From Acidobacteriota bacterium (GTDB taxonomy: Bacteria > Acidobacteriota > UBA6911 > RPQK01 > JAJDTT01), in NCBI GenBank assembly GCA_028874215.1, contig JAPPLF010000097.1, positions 1-64,000 on the forward strand: a DNA stretch of 64,000 bases, given 5' to 3'. The notes under the pieces are model-generated. The model was not told the origin of the DNA and did not search any database. It saw only the letters and a program-made list of their open reading frames with translations. Below, in pieces: positions 1-10,500 of this stretch. Within the stretch, counting starts at the first letter, position 1. Every line of letters starts with the position of its first letter. A program made the position numbers and the translations under genes.

Positions 1-48
1 AAAGAAATAACTTAGATGAGATCTCTCATCCAACACGGTAAACTTGGG

Positions 49-225
49 CTAGGCCAACACGGAGCGTTTGACACGTATGGTGACCTGCTCCGTAAGGTCA
101 GGCTGAACGAGCTCCGCCTGCCGCCAGAGGGTCTCGTCCAACTCGGGGATATCGCCGAAGTCGATGTTCTCGTCCTTCGTGGCTGCGATCTCTGTGGGGC
201 TAAGGGGCCTATCGTGTTCGCTCAT
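49..225 (-). pseudogene. truncated BrnA-like antitoxin remnant
   Basis: A 58-codon frame beginning at an ATG preceded by GAGG resembles the N-terminal half of BrnA antitoxins: an acidic PELDETLWRQA segment followed by EQVTIRVKRSVLA, which looks like the first strand of the ribbon-helix-helix. A TAG stop then falls where the family normally continues with its DNA-binding helices, and the codons after it do not restore them. No BrnT-like toxin lies upstream on this strand; the CocE gene begins there instead. I read it as an orphan, decayed antitoxin. The family assignment rests on a short match and is moderate. Confidence 0.45.
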
Positions 226-319
226 CGTAAGCCTCATAACACGACTGGTTTTCAGGTAGCGTGCCAAGGGGCTAGAATGGGGGCAATTCGCTTGCCTCTT
301 CAGTACTCAGGAGTGTCCC

Positions 320-2116
320 ATGCCGAACAAGTCTCGATTGCCAACCCTTCCCTTCCCGCTGATCATCCATTTGCTCGTCGGCGCCGTCCTGCCGGCAAGC
401 GCTGCACCCCAGGGCGCGGAGGAACCCAGGTCCCAACCCGAGTATCGCATCAGGACCCAAATCAACCTGAAGGTTCCCATGCGCGACGGGGTGAATCTGG
501 CGGCCGATGTCTTTCGCCCGGACGCACCCGGAAAATTTCCCACCTTGCTCTTGCGCAGCTACCACGGAACGCAGGGGTACATGACGATGGCCCTCTACTT
601 CGCCCGCAGGGGCTATGCGGTGGTCATGGTGGATGTTCGAGGCCGATACGATTCGGACGGGGAGTTCGAATTCTACGTGTACGAACCGGAGGACGGCTAC
701 GACACCCAGCAATGGGTGGCGAAACAGACCTGGTGCAATGGAAAGATCGGCCTCTTCGGCCATTCCTACAACGGCTTCACCCAGTTGATGCCGGCGCCGT
801 TGCAGAGTCCCCATGTCCTGTGCATGATCCCCAGCTCCTGCCAGCAGACCAATTTCGGCCATATCTACAACGATGGCGTGCTCCAGCTCAACGTCGTGAT
901 CACGGCCGGCCTGTTCGGTTCCGGACGTGTGCTGCAGCCCACCATCGCCGGTGTCTACTCGGGTGATCCCTTCATCGACTACGACGAGATCTATCGGCGC
1001 CTGCCGTTGATCACCGCCCTCGACGACATCGTGGAATTGCCCAACGTCAAGAAATGGATCGAGCATTCCACCTATGACGACTACTGGAAGGCGCACGGAA
1101 TACGGGACAAGTACCATCTCATCCAAGCCCCCGCCTTTTTCATCAACGGCTGGTACGGCAATCTCCTCCTCGAAGGTTGGAAGAATCTGAACGGGTTTCG
1201 TCTCCAGGGAGGATCTGCCGCCGCCCGCGAGGGCACCAAGATCATCGTCGGGCCCTGGACCCACGCGGTGAATCGGGTGGACCCGGACTGGCCCGTCGAC
1301 TTCGGCGACACGGCAACCTACGACGGTCTCGATTTCCACGTGCGCTGGTACGACCACTGGCTCAAGGGGATGGACAACGGCATCGGCGAGGAGCCGCCCA
1401 TCAAGATCTTCGTGATGGGAGCCAACCAGTGGCGCTTCGAGAACGAGTGGCCCCTGGAGCGAACCCGATTCACGCCGTTCTATCTGCACAGTGGAGGAAG
1501 GGCCAATTCGCTCCGCGGCGACGGATCTCTGACGGCTGATGAACCCCTTCCGAATGCTCCGACGGACGGCTTCGTCTACGATCCGGAGAACCCCGTCCCC
1601 ACCGTGGGTGGGCGGATTTCCACGAATCCCGAACTCCAGGGACCTCGGGACCGGCAGGCGTTGCAGGAGCGTCAGGATATTCTCGTCTACACCTCGGAGC
1701 CCCTGCAGAAGGACCTGGAAGTCACCGGACCCGTGGAACTCAAGTTGTATGCCGCATCGAGTGCCGTGGACACCGATTTCACAGCGGCCCTGAGCGACGT
1801 CTACCCGGACGGCCGGGCGATTCTCATCTGTGAGGGAATCCGGAGGGCCAGCTTTCGGGAGTCACTGGAGCACCCGACTCCCATCGAACCGGGGAAGATC
1901 TATGAATACTCGATCAGCCTTTGGGAGACGAGCAACGTCTTCAAGGCGGGTCACCGGATGCGGCTCGAGATCTCGAGCAGTGACTTTCCCCGCTACGCCC
2001 GGAACCTGAACACGGGGAACCGGTCGGGGATGAGCGCCGAGATGTTGAAGGCCCGCCAGACCATCCATCACAGCGCGCGGTACCCGTCCCGCCTGGTGCT
2101 GCCGGTCATTCCGTAG
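320..2116 (+). CDS. secreted CocE/NonD-type alpha/beta-hydrolase (X-Pro dipeptidyl-peptidase S15-like)
   Basis: The 598-residue protein has an N-terminal signal peptide (hydrophobic 10-28, ASAA cleavage region), so it is probably exported. The alpha/beta-hydrolase core shows the VDVRGRYDSDG strand-loop near 105-114 and the nucleophile elbow GHSYNG with Ser149. The probable catalytic histidine is in GPWTH (His315). The C-terminal part (about 430-595) matches the jelly-roll X-Pro peptidase C domain. Family members hydrolyse ester or amide bonds, for example cocaine esterase and glutaryl-7-ACA acylase. Oddly, the usual acid residue in the GWYD motif is replaced: this copy reads GWYGN at 278-281. 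A paralogue at 31415-33463 keeps the Asp. The gene converges on the symporter, with 11 bp of 3' overlap. Confidence 0.88.
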   Translation: MPNKSRLPTLPFPLIIHLLVGAVLPASAAPQGAEEPRSQPEYRIRTQINLKVPMRDGVNLAADVFRPDAPGKFPTLLLRSYHGTQGYMTMALYFARRGYAVVMVDVRGRYDSDGEFEFYVYEPEDGYDTQQWVAKQTWCNGKIGLFGHSYNGFTQLMPAPLQSPHVLCMIPSSCQQTNFGHIYNDGVLQLNVVITAGLFGSGRVLQPTIAGVYSGDPFIDYDEIYRRLPLITALDDIVELPNVKKWIEHSTYDDYWKAHGIRDKYHLIQAPAFFINGWYGNLLLEGWKNLNGFRLQGGSAAAREGTKIIVGPWTHAVNRVDPDWPVDFGDTATYDGLDFHVRWYDHWLKGMDNGIGEEPPIKIFVMGANQWRFENEWPLERTRFTPFYLHSGGRANSLRGDGSLTADEPLPNAPTDGFVYDPENPVPTVGGRISTNPELQGPRDRQALQERQDILVYTSEPLQKDLEVTGPVELKLYAASSAVDTDFTAALSDVYPDGRAILICEGIRRASFRESLEHPTPIEPGKIYEYSISLWETSNVFKAGHRMRLEISSSDFPRYARNLNTGNRSGMSAEMLKARQTIHHSARYPSRLVLPVIP

Positions 2117-3566
2117 GGCCCGGCTTCTGCCCTGAGGCGGGGAAACGCGGCCGCTTCCTGCCTTCCCAACGGCTGCCCACCACCAGCACGACCAGCGAAA
2201 CGAGCACTCCGACCAGGACCGGATCCATGAATCCCCAGACAAAGAAGCTGGTCCCTGCCTTGAGCTCCCGGGGGGACAAGAGTTGACACAGGATGACAGC
2301 CCCGGCGCTGGAGGTCAGGGACGCCAGCACTGTCCGGCCCCTTCTGCGCATGGAGGGAAACAGCAGGATCGCAATCAGGACGGGTGCGAGCGAGCCGCCG
2401 ACAATGCGGCCCCCGATCAGGAAAAGCTCCATGAGGAAGGGGATGTAGTAATAGGTGACGCAGGCCAGGACCGCGGTCAGGAGAATGCTGGCGCGTGAGA
2501 TCCAGAGCATCCTGCGGGATCCGGCATTCGGATCGATGAACCGCTGATAGATGTCGACCGTGACGTTGGATCCCATGGTGCCGATGGTCGAACTCAGGGT
2601 GGACATGTTGGCGCTCATGAGGGCCACGAAGATGATGCTTCCCAGAACCGGTCCGGCCACCTCATTGGTCAGGTTGATGAAGACTTGGTCGGCCTCCACC
2701 TCCTTCCCGAAGAAGGCGATTCCGGTCAGTCCCAACAGGGCGGGAGTGATGTACCAGAAAACACAGAAGATCCCCCCGTAGATGAAACCACGGCGCGCCG
2801 CTTCCCGGCTGCGTGCGGCGAACGCCCTCTGGGCCAAAGTCTGGTAGCCGCTGGACAGAAAGAACGCCACTGAAAACCAGCCCATGATCTCGAGAGCTTC
2901 GAAGTCTCCGGTCGGCGAAAAAAGGGTCGGATCGTCCACTTTCTGGAAGATCCCGCCAAAGCCCCCCGCGCCCTGAATCGAGAAAACCAGCAGCAGCACC
3001 GTCCCCAGCACGATGATGAAGAACTGAATCGTGTCGGTGACCAGGACGGCCCACATTCCACCCAGCGTGACATAGAGCACGGTCACGAAGTAGGTCAGAA
3101 CCAGAGCCTCGAAAATGCTGATTCCGAGTGCGGCCGAGGCCACGATTGCAGTCGCCCCGATGGTCCCCGCGGTGGCCGCGAAATCGCGCAGCATCGCCAC
3201 CACCAAGGCCGCCAGGCGATGAGTCGGACCGAAGAAGCGTTCCAGGATCTGGGGAGTCGTGATGACCTGGAGTTTCCACATCCTCGGAACGAGGTAGATC
3301 CCGGCCCACAGGGTTCCGATTCCCACGGCGCCCATGTGCCAGTAACCGCTCAAACCGAAGCTCTTCCCAAAGCCGGTCACGGTGATCAGAGTTACCCCGT
3401 TGATCCACGTGGCGGCCACCGAACACGCGATCAGGAAGGGTCCGACCCCCCGGCCGGCGACGGTCATGTCTTCATACGTCGCGACGCGCTTCCGGGCGCT
3501 CCAGACCCCGATTCCGATGAGCACGACGAGGTAGGCGGCGACCAAGGGCCAGAGAATGGCGTTCAT
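2106..3566 (-). CDS. sodium:solute symporter (SSS family)
   Basis: This 486-residue polytopic membrane protein has about 13 hydrophobic segments. It carries SSS hallmarks: the VAGRGVG loop after helix 1, AATWINGVT in helix 2, and the SxLSSTIGTMGS helix (about 320-335) that in this family forms part of the second sodium site. It is predicted to couple sodium entry to uptake of a small organic solute; the substrate cannot be read from sequence. Its ATG overlaps the TGA of a 54-residue one-helix gene (ATGA junction), and no Shine-Dalgarno sequence is visible before it, which suggests translational coupling. The C terminus overlaps the convergent CocE gene by 11 bp. Confidence 0.9.
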   Translation of the reverse strand: MNAILWPLVAAYLVVLIGIGVWSARKRVATYEDMTVAGRGVGPFLIACSVAATWINGVTLITVTGFGKSFGLSGYWHMGAVGIGTLWAGIYLVPRMWKLQVITTPQILERFFGPTHRLAALVVAMLRDFAATAGTIGATAIVASAALGISIFEALVLTYFVTVLYVTLGGMWAVLVTDTIQFFIIVLGTVLLLVFSIQGAGGFGGIFQKVDDPTLFSPTGDFEALEIMGWFSVAFFLSSGYQTLAQRAFAARSREAARRGFIYGGIFCVFWYITPALLGLTGIAFFGKEVEADQVFINLTNEVAGPVLGSIIFVALMSANMSTLSSTIGTMGSNVTVDIYQRFIDPNAGSRRMLWISRASILLTAVLACVTYYYIPFLMELFLIGGRIVGGSLAPVLIAILLFPSMRRRGRTVLASLTSSAGAVILCQLLSPRELKAGTSFFVWGFMDPVLVGVLVSLVVLVVGSRWEGRKRPRFPASGQKPGPTE

Positions 3567-3727
3567 GGGGAAGAATACCGAAACAGCCCCACCCAGAAGA
3601 GGAAGAAAAGACCGACCGAGAGGAAGATAACGACGAAACCGATCAGGGCGCTTTGCCAGGAGGGTTCGTTCCGGTCGAGATGATCCAGATCTTCGAAGGA
3701 GTGTTCGTCGTTCACGGAACCGTCCAT
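3563..3727 (-). CDS. 54-residue single-TM protein coupled to SSS symporter
   Basis: A short frame runs from an ATG to a TGA that overlaps the symporter start (ATGA). The product has an acidic, polar N-terminal half (MDGSVNDEHSFEDLDHLDRN) and one strongly hydrophobic helix at about 27-47 (ALIGFVVIFLSVGLFFLFWV), then a short RYSSP tail. It is too small to work alone as a transporter. By position it is probably a small accessory subunit, comparable in arrangement to other short proteins encoded just upstream of SSS transporters. A protein of the same size and layout precedes the second symporter at 13612-13779. I do not recognise a named family. Confidence 0.65.
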   Translation of the reverse strand: MDGSVNDEHSFEDLDHLDRNEPSWQSALIGFVVIFLSVGLFFLFWVGLFRYSSP

Positions 3728-3960
3728 GAAATGAGCACCATTATGGGTGTCAAAGCCGCTTTTGGATCGTCTCGCACTTCGCGTCCCGCACCGGGATCGC
3801 CGGGTTTGAATAGCGCAGTTGCCGTCTCGACCGGCTCACCGGAAAGCTCGACCCCGATTCCGGGACCATGGACATCTCAACGCAACCGAATAAGACTCTG
3901 GTGAGCGTTTCCTCCATGATATCGTGTTCCCACATCACCAGATAGCGCTCGCGAGGCGAG

Positions 3961-5688
3961 GTGCCGGAACAAGTCGATCCCATCCTTTTTGAGGTGATCC
4001 GCAACGCGCTGGTCGAGGCGACCGAAGAGATGTCGGTCTCCCTGCAGCGGACCGCGTATTCGACCAACATCAAGACTCGGCTGGATTATTCCTGTGCCTT
4101 TGTGGACCGCAGAGGACGAATGGTGGCCCAGGCCTTCTGCCAGCCCGCTCACCTGGTAACCATCGGCAGGCTGGTGCCGCGGGCCGTGGCCGAGTACGGG
4201 CCGGAAAACCTCCACCCCGGCGACATGCTCGTGGTGAACGATCCCCATCGGCAGGCGAGTCACCTCAACGACATTTTTCTGGTCGCCCCTTTTTTCCACG
4301 CCGGAGAACTGCTGGGTTACGTCACGAACACCTGCCACCACGTCGACGTCGGAGGAGGCGCGCCGGCCAGCATCGGAGCTTTCCGGGAGATCTACCAGGA
4401 GGGCTTCATTCTGCCCGTGGTCAAGCTGGTCTCCCGGGAAAAAGTGGACGCCGATATCTGGAAGATGGTGCTGGCCAATGTCAGGGCGGCACGGGAGGTG
4501 TCCGGAGACTTGCGGGCGCAGATCGCGGCCAACAAGATGGGCATGCGCCGCTTGGCGGCTCTCGTGGAACGCTATGGAATCGAGAAGCTCAAATCCTATA
4601 TGGAAAGGCTGCTCGAATACACGGAGCAGCGGACCCGCAGCGAAATGGAGAAACTGCCCCGGGGAAGCTACGAGGCCGAAGGATGGCTGGACGACGACGG
4701 AATCACCGACCGGCCGGTGCACTTGAAGGCGCGGGCGACCCTGGACGGGGAAACCATCACCTTTGACTTCACCGGCTCGGACCGGCAGCGCTGGGCGCCC
4801 ATGAACAGCAACTTGACTCAGACCTTTACCGCCTGTGTCTACGTGTTGAAGTGCCTGGTGGATCCGGACATACCGGTCAACGACGGCTTTTACCAGCCGA
4901 TCCGCGTGATTGCGCCGAGTGGTTCGGTCGTGAACGCTCGGCATCCGGCCGCCATCGTCGGCGGCTGGGAGGTCTCCGTCCGCCTTTGCGAGATCCTTTT
5001 CCAAGCGCTCTCCCAAGTTCTGCCCAACGCGGTTCCGGCAGGTACCAAGGGGATGATGTGCCAGGTCGGTTTCGGGGGTCGAGATCCGAAAAGCGGCGAA
5101 TACTACACCTATTACGAGAGTCTGGCGGGAGGGTACGGCGGCCGCGTCGGCTCGGACGGACCGGACGCGGTGCAGACCCATATGCAGAACACCCAGAACG
5201 CACCCATCGAGGAGACGGAGCTCAACTACCCGGTTCGCATCACACGGTACAGCCTGATCCCTGATTCGGAGGGTCCGGGCCGGTTCCGGGGTGGTCTGGG
5301 CCTGTGTCGCGAATATCTCTTTCCCGGCCACAAAGCGGTCTTCACCTCGCTCTCCGACCGGGCCAGGTTCGCGCCGCACGGACTGTTCGGGGGAGAGGCA
5401 GGGAAACTGGCCCGCTATCTGGTGATTACCGATGGGGAGGAACGGAAGTTCTCGTCAAAGGCCACGGTGCACCTCGCTGAGGGAGAAACCGCCCGAATCG
5501 AGACCTGTGGCGGCGGGGGCTACGGTCCTCCCCTCGCCCGTGACGTGGAACTTGTCCAGCGGGATGTCAGGGAGGGCAAGATCAGCCGGCAGCGAGCCAG
5601 GAAGCGGTACGGCGTTGCGATCGCTCCTGACGGCTCGATTGAACCGGCTGTAACCGACCGGTTGCGTTCGCGTCGCGGGTCCCTTTGA
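3961..5688 (+). CDS. hydantoinase B/oxoprolinase family protein (HyuB-like)
   Basis: The 575-residue protein begins at a GTG preceded by GAGGCGAG. It has the N-methylhydantoinase B/5-oxoprolinase beta-type sequence: DPILFEVIRNALVEATEEM at the N terminus, NDPHRQASHLND near 95-107, HHVDVGGG, and the C-terminal GGGGYGPP. Partnered with HyuA, such proteins perform ATP-dependent opening of cyclic amides such as hydantoins or 5-oxoproline. No HyuA gene lies next to it or anywhere in this window, so it either works with a distant subunit or alone. The 233 bp before it show no gene on this strand. Confidence 0.88.
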   Translation: MPEQVDPILFEVIRNALVEATEEMSVSLQRTAYSTNIKTRLDYSCAFVDRRGRMVAQAFCQPAHLVTIGRLVPRAVAEYGPENLHPGDMLVVNDPHRQASHLNDIFLVAPFFHAGELLGYVTNTCHHVDVGGGAPASIGAFREIYQEGFILPVVKLVSREKVDADIWKMVLANVRAAREVSGDLRAQIAANKMGMRRLAALVERYGIEKLKSYMERLLEYTEQRTRSEMEKLPRGSYEAEGWLDDDGITDRPVHLKARATLDGETITFDFTGSDRQRWAPMNSNLTQTFTACVYVLKCLVDPDIPVNDGFYQPIRVIAPSGSVVNARHPAAIVGGWEVSVRLCEILFQALSQVLPNAVPAGTKGMMCQVGFGGRDPKSGEYYTYYESLAGGYGGRVGSDGPDAVQTHMQNTQNAPIEETELNYPVRITRYSLIPDSEGPGRFRGGLGLCREYLFPGHKAVFTSLSDRARFAPHGLFGGEAGKLARYLVITDGEERKFSSKATVHLAEGETARIETCGGGGYGPPLARDVELVQRDVREGKISRQRARKRYGVAIAPDGSIEPAVTDRLRSRRGSL

Positions 5689-5755
5689 AGAAGCCGAATA
5701 ACATTCGAATCGACCGGATTTTTCGGGAGAGTTCCTGATAAGCCTGCCGTCGCAT

Positions 5756-7453
5756 TCACCAGCTTCCCATCGATTCACCCTCGACGATCGTCAGAATCCG
5801 GCCGGCCTTGATTTTTTCCAGGGTATCCCGGCCACCGCCGGGCCAGACGATCTCGATCCGATCCACCTCCTCGCTCGTCCCCAGCCCGAAATGCAAACGA
5901 AGGTCGTTGTGGGACAAGTAGTTTCCGCCGCTCCGGATTCGCCGATTCAGGACCCTATCGCCGGTCACGGCCTTTACCTTCGCGCCAACTGCTGACCGGT
6001 TCCCGGGGCGGCCCACCAGACGAAGCTGGAGCCAGTGTCCACTGTTGCCTCCATTGTTTCGCAAGAGGGTGAGAGTGTCGTCTATGGCCAGGACCGCCAA
6101 ATCGAGGTCCCCGTCATTGTCATAGTCACAAGCCGCGGCCCCCCGGCTCGATTTGGGAGGCAGGCGCGCGAGCCCGGCCGCCCCGGAAACATCCTCGAAC
6201 CGGAAGCCCCCGGCACCTCGAAACAAGAGATCCTGCTGCTTGTAGTTGAGACTCTCGATTTCCGAGGCCTGCGGATAGAGGTGCCCGTTGGCCATGAAGA
6301 GATCCAAGGCACCGTCGTTGTCAAAGTCTCCAAAAATGGTGGCCCAGCCCAGGTAGGGGATTGTGATTTTTCCCAGTTTGGCTTGAAACGATATCTCTTC
6401 GAAATTGAAGTTCCCGAAACTTCGAAACAAGGGATAGTAGTCTTCGGAGAACGTCGTCACGAATAAATCGGTGCGTCCGTCATTTCCGATGTCTCCCAGA
6501 GCCACGCCCATGTTGGCCTGAGCCCGGCCTTCCCGGTTGTAGGCGACTCCCGCCAGCAGAGCGAGTTCCTGGAAGGTCCCATCCTTCCGGTTCTGATAGA
6601 GATAATTCTGTCCGGCGTCGTTGGTAACGAAAAGCTCGGGAAAACCGTCATTGTCCAGGTCCTCGAACACGGCGGAAAACCCGTAACCCAATTGCTTGTC
6701 GGCGACGCCGGCCGCTGCCGTCACCTCACGAAAAGTCCCGTCTCCCAGGTTCCGATAGAGCACATCGGGAGCTCCCTTCAGGCCCAAGGGGCCGCACATG
6801 ACCGGCAGTCCGCGGTATTTGCAGGACGCTCCCCCGGTCGGGGGATTTTTGAGATCGAAATCGATATACCGGCTGACATAAAGATCGACCCAACCGTCGC
6901 GATCATAGTCGCCAAAGGTCGCTCCGGTGCTCCACCAGTGACCCCCGCCGACGTTGGCGCCGCCGGTCACGTTAGTGAATGTTCCATTGCCATTATTTCG
7001 ATAAAGGATATCTTCTCCGTAATTGGTGACGAACAAGTCGATAAAACCGTCGTTGTCGTAGTCGGCGGCCACCACTCCGTTCCCCAGGCCCGAGCCCGGA
7101 ATACCGGCTTTTCGAGTCACCTCGGTAAAGGTGCCGTCCGCGTTGTTTCGGAACAGGAAATTGGGAGCCCGGGAAGCATCCGTCTCACCCTCGAAGAGAT
7201 TCTCCAGCGAGATCCCATTGACGATATAAAGGTCCATCCACCCGTCGTTGTCGTAGTCGATCCAGGCACAGCCGCTCCCGTTTCCCTCCACAATGAACTT
7301 TTTATCAATAGTCCCACAAGTGGTGGCTATATTCAGTCCGGCTGCCTCGCTCACGTCTTCGAAAATCGTTTGGTAGTTTTGTGAAGTCGCTCGAACCCAA
7401 GATCCTGAGAGGAGCAGAAACCCAGAGAGCAATATGCGGAATAAAAAGGGCAT
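5756..7453 (-). CDS. CRTAC1 family protein: FG-GAP/VCBS repeats plus ASPIC/UnbV domain
   Basis: This 565-residue exported protein has a signal peptide (FLFRILLSGFLLLSG). It then has a beta-propeller-like run of FG-GAP repeats with calcium-type motifs such as DYDNDGWMD, DYDNDGFID, DYDRDGWVD and DLDNDGFPE, spaced roughly every 50-60 residues. The C-terminal ASPIC/UnbV domain (about 475-560) includes NRSAVGAKV and SGGNYLSHND. Bacterial family members are secreted or envelope-associated, and their biochemical role is not established. The gene is divergent from the haem lipoprotein at 7546, leaving about 90 bp that should hold both promoters. Three paralogues lie in the window. Confidence 0.9.
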   Translation of the reverse strand: MPFLFRILLSGFLLLSGSWVRATSQNYQTIFEDVSEAAGLNIATTCGTIDKKFIVEGNGSGCAWIDYDNDGWMDLYIVNGISLENLFEGETDASRAPNFLFRNNADGTFTEVTRKAGIPGSGLGNGVVAADYDNDGFIDLFVTNYGEDILYRNNGNGTFTNVTGGANVGGGHWWSTGATFGDYDRDGWVDLYVSRYIDFDLKNPPTGGASCKYRGLPVMCGPLGLKGAPDVLYRNLGDGTFREVTAAAGVADKQLGYGFSAVFEDLDNDGFPELFVTNDAGQNYLYQNRKDGTFQELALLAGVAYNREGRAQANMGVALGDIGNDGRTDLFVTTFSEDYYPLFRSFGNFNFEEISFQAKLGKITIPYLGWATIFGDFDNDGALDLFMANGHLYPQASEIESLNYKQQDLLFRGAGGFRFEDVSGAAGLARLPPKSSRGAAACDYDNDGDLDLAVLAIDDTLTLLRNNGGNSGHWLQLRLVGRPGNRSAVGAKVKAVTGDRVLNRRIRSGGNYLSHNDLRLHFGLGTSEEVDRIEIVWPGGGRDTLEKIKAGRILTIVEGESMGSW

Positions 7454-7545
7454 GTTTATATGTATTGGTTCGAATTGCCCTGTTTTACACTCGGCGCCGG
7501 TGCCACTTGACCGGTGGTCGGCTTCATAGTATCAATCTCGTAACC

Positions 7546-10500
7546 TTGTTGCGTCGCGGGTCCTCTCATTTATTTGTTTTTCTGCTTTGCCTTTTCTGGG
7601 TCGTGAACTGTGGGCAGCCGGGCCCGCCCTACACTCCCGCGGAGGCCTTGGCAACCTTCATTGTCGAAAACGGCTTTCGAATCGAAGTCTTCGCCTCCGA
7701 ACCGATGGTTCTCGACCCTGTTGCGATGGAAATCGATGAGCATGGCCGCGTGTTTGTCGTCGAGATGCCCGGCTATCCATTGAACACCGGGGCGACCGGG
7801 CGCGTGAAACTGCTGGAAGACACCAACCGGGACGGTTTTCCCGATCGAAGCACGGTATTCGTCGACGGACTCGTGCTTCCCACCGGGGTTCTGAAATGGA
7901 AGGACGGTATTCTGGTTACGGATGCGCCCAATGTCTGGTACTTCGAAGACACGGACGGCGACAACCGTGCCGATCTCCGAACGGCCGTGCTGACCGGCTT
8001 CGCCCTCTCCAACCCTCAGCACACGGTCAGCACTCCAGTCTATGGACTGGACAACTGGATCTATCTCGCCAATGAACCGGCGATCAGAACGATTGTCTTC
8101 CAAGACAAATTCGGCGATCCGGGTTCCAAGAAAAGGTTCCCCGACCGCAGCGACGGGCCCCAACTGGACAGTGTCACCGGCAATCTCCGCTTTCGCCCGG
8201 ACACTTTCGAGCTGGAGGCCCTTTCCGGCACCTCTCAATTCGGACTGAGCTTCGATCGATGGGGACGCCAATTCCTCGTCACCAACGGCCGGCATATACG
8301 CCAGGAGGTCGTTGCCGCTGCCTACCTGGGGCGAAACCCGTCCTTGCGCGCCGCTTCTCCGGTAGCGGACATTCCAGATCACACCACACGCGTCTATCCC
8401 ATCACCCATAACCCCGAGCACCGAATTCTCACGGGTCCGGGCAACTTTACGTCGGCTTGTGGACTTTCGATCTATTTGGGAGGACTCTTCCCCCCTCCAT
8501 ACGATGAAGTCTCTTTTGTCGCCGAACCGGCCCACAACCTGGTTCACTGCGACGTTCTGAAAGACAACGGGGTCACGCTGCAGGCCAGCCGAAGTGGCGA
8601 AGAGACGGAGTTCCTGGCCTCCACGGACAGTTGGTTCCGACCGGTCAATCTGTATACCGGACCGGACGGAGCTCTCTACGTCGTCGACTATTACCGCCGG
8701 ATCGTTGAGCACCCGGAGTGGATGTCCGACGAGTTCCACAGCCAGGACAGCGGACCCCAGGTTCTTTACGAAGGGAGCCGACAAGGCCGAATCTACCGAA
8801 TCACTCCCGACTCCGAAGAGCCGGTTCCCTTGGTGCCGGACTTTCCTCTCGGAAGGGCCTCGGATCCGGTCCTGGTCGAATATTTGAACCATCCAAACGT
8901 CTGGTGGAGGATGCACGCCCAGCGGCTGCTCGTTGGCCGTCAGAGCGTAGGTGCCATCGATCGTCTGATCGAGATCGCCACCGGCGGTAGCCGGCCCGAT
9001 GCGCGAGTGCATGCTTTGTGGACTCTGGAAGGCCTGGGGAAACTGGACGCCTCTCTCATCCAAAGTGCCCTGGGAGATCCGGTGCCAGGGGTCCGAGAGA
9101 ACGCGGTCCGCCTGGCTGAGCCGCGATTGGAGGCGTCGCCCGGGCTGGCGGATCGATTGCTGGCAATGACCGGGGATGCTCACCCCAGAGTGCGCTTCCA
9201 ACTTCTGTGTACGCTGGGGTGGCTGGACTCGCCCGGCGCCCGCAACGCCCGCCGCCAATTGCTGATGCGGGACATTGACGACGAATGGATGCAAATTGCG
9301 GCTCTCAGCGCCGCCGGCGTCCGGCCGCTCGATCTGTTCGACACTGGCGTGGCCGAATTCGGCGACGAAGCTTCAAAGGAGAGAATCGCTTTCATTCGCC
9401 GGATCGCCGCCATGGTCGCTGCCGATCCCGACCCTTCGGGGGTCACGAAACTCTTGCGCAAGGTAGCGAATGCCAGGAGACCAGGATCCGATTGGTGGCG
9501 TGCGGCCGCTCTGGAGGGCTTGGCCGAGGGAATCGGGCAAGGCTCGAAGGGCGCCGCGGAGGGGCTTTCGACAAACCAGCTCCTCGACTTGTACCAGGCA
9601 TCGACCCTGCCGGTGCAAAAGGCAACGCTCCAATTGCTGGAACTCATTGAGAAACCCCTCAGTCCAGCACCGGAATCCCTCATCACGGACCTCTTGGACA
9701 GGATCGAAGATCAAGCGGCAGACCCTGCTCTAAGGGCCGACTCGGTGCGCCTTCTGGCCCTCTTCGGTGTGAACTCCAGGTTCGCCCTGTTCAGCTCACT
9801 CCTCGATCCGCAGGAGCCGCCGGAGGTGCAGACCGCTGCGGTGCGCGCTTTGGGGCAGATCGAAGGGATCGAGTCTGGCCGATTGTTCATCTCCAAATGG
9901 AGGGAACTGACTCCTCCGGTCCGCCTCGCGGCCACCGTAGCGCTGCTATCCAGGCCGGAGTTCGTAGAGCTGTTGGTGACCGGGATCGAAAATGAAGAGG
10001 TCCCATTCTGGACGATCAATCAAGGCCACAAGATTCGCCTGGTCATGCAGGAGGAGGCTGCAATACGGCTCCGCGTCCACGAACTCTTGCGCAAGTTGGA
10101 GGGGGAACGACTCCGAGTTCTGGAACGCTACCGGGCGGCCCTGAGTCTTTCCGGGGATGCATTCCAGGGAGCTCAGGTCTTCAAGGACAGCTGTGACAAA
10201 TGCCATCAGATCGACGGTGTCGGTGGCCGCTTCGGCCCCGATCTCGGGACGGTGCGGCATCGGTCGCGGGAGGAGTTGCTCACCAACATCATGTTGCCCA
10301 GCCAATCGATCTCAGACAATTACGAACTGTACGTGATCGAGTTGAACAATCGGGTTCTCCAGGAGGGAGTCGTCGGCTCGCAGACGCCTGTGTCCGTGAC
10401 CTTGCTGCGCGAAGACGGCACCGAGACCGTGATTGCCAGAGAAAATATTCGACGGATGTACTCGTCGGCCGTGTCGGGAATGCCGGAAGGCCTCGAGGAG

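Noticed and set aside
3877-5379. A 500-codon frame antisense to hydantoinase B
   Set aside because: It is a composition artefact; the plus-strand product has clear family motifs.
6692-7384. Long antisense frames over CRTAC1 genes (also at 27184-28527 and 44503-45405), rich in runs of valine
   Set aside because: They are the mirror of repeated DYDNDG codons, which read as valine-rich strings on the other strand; no start signals.
7570-9294. A 574-codon frame antisense to the haem lipoprotein gene
   Set aside because: It has no motif or ribosome-binding site; the plus strand carries CxxCH and propeller motifs.
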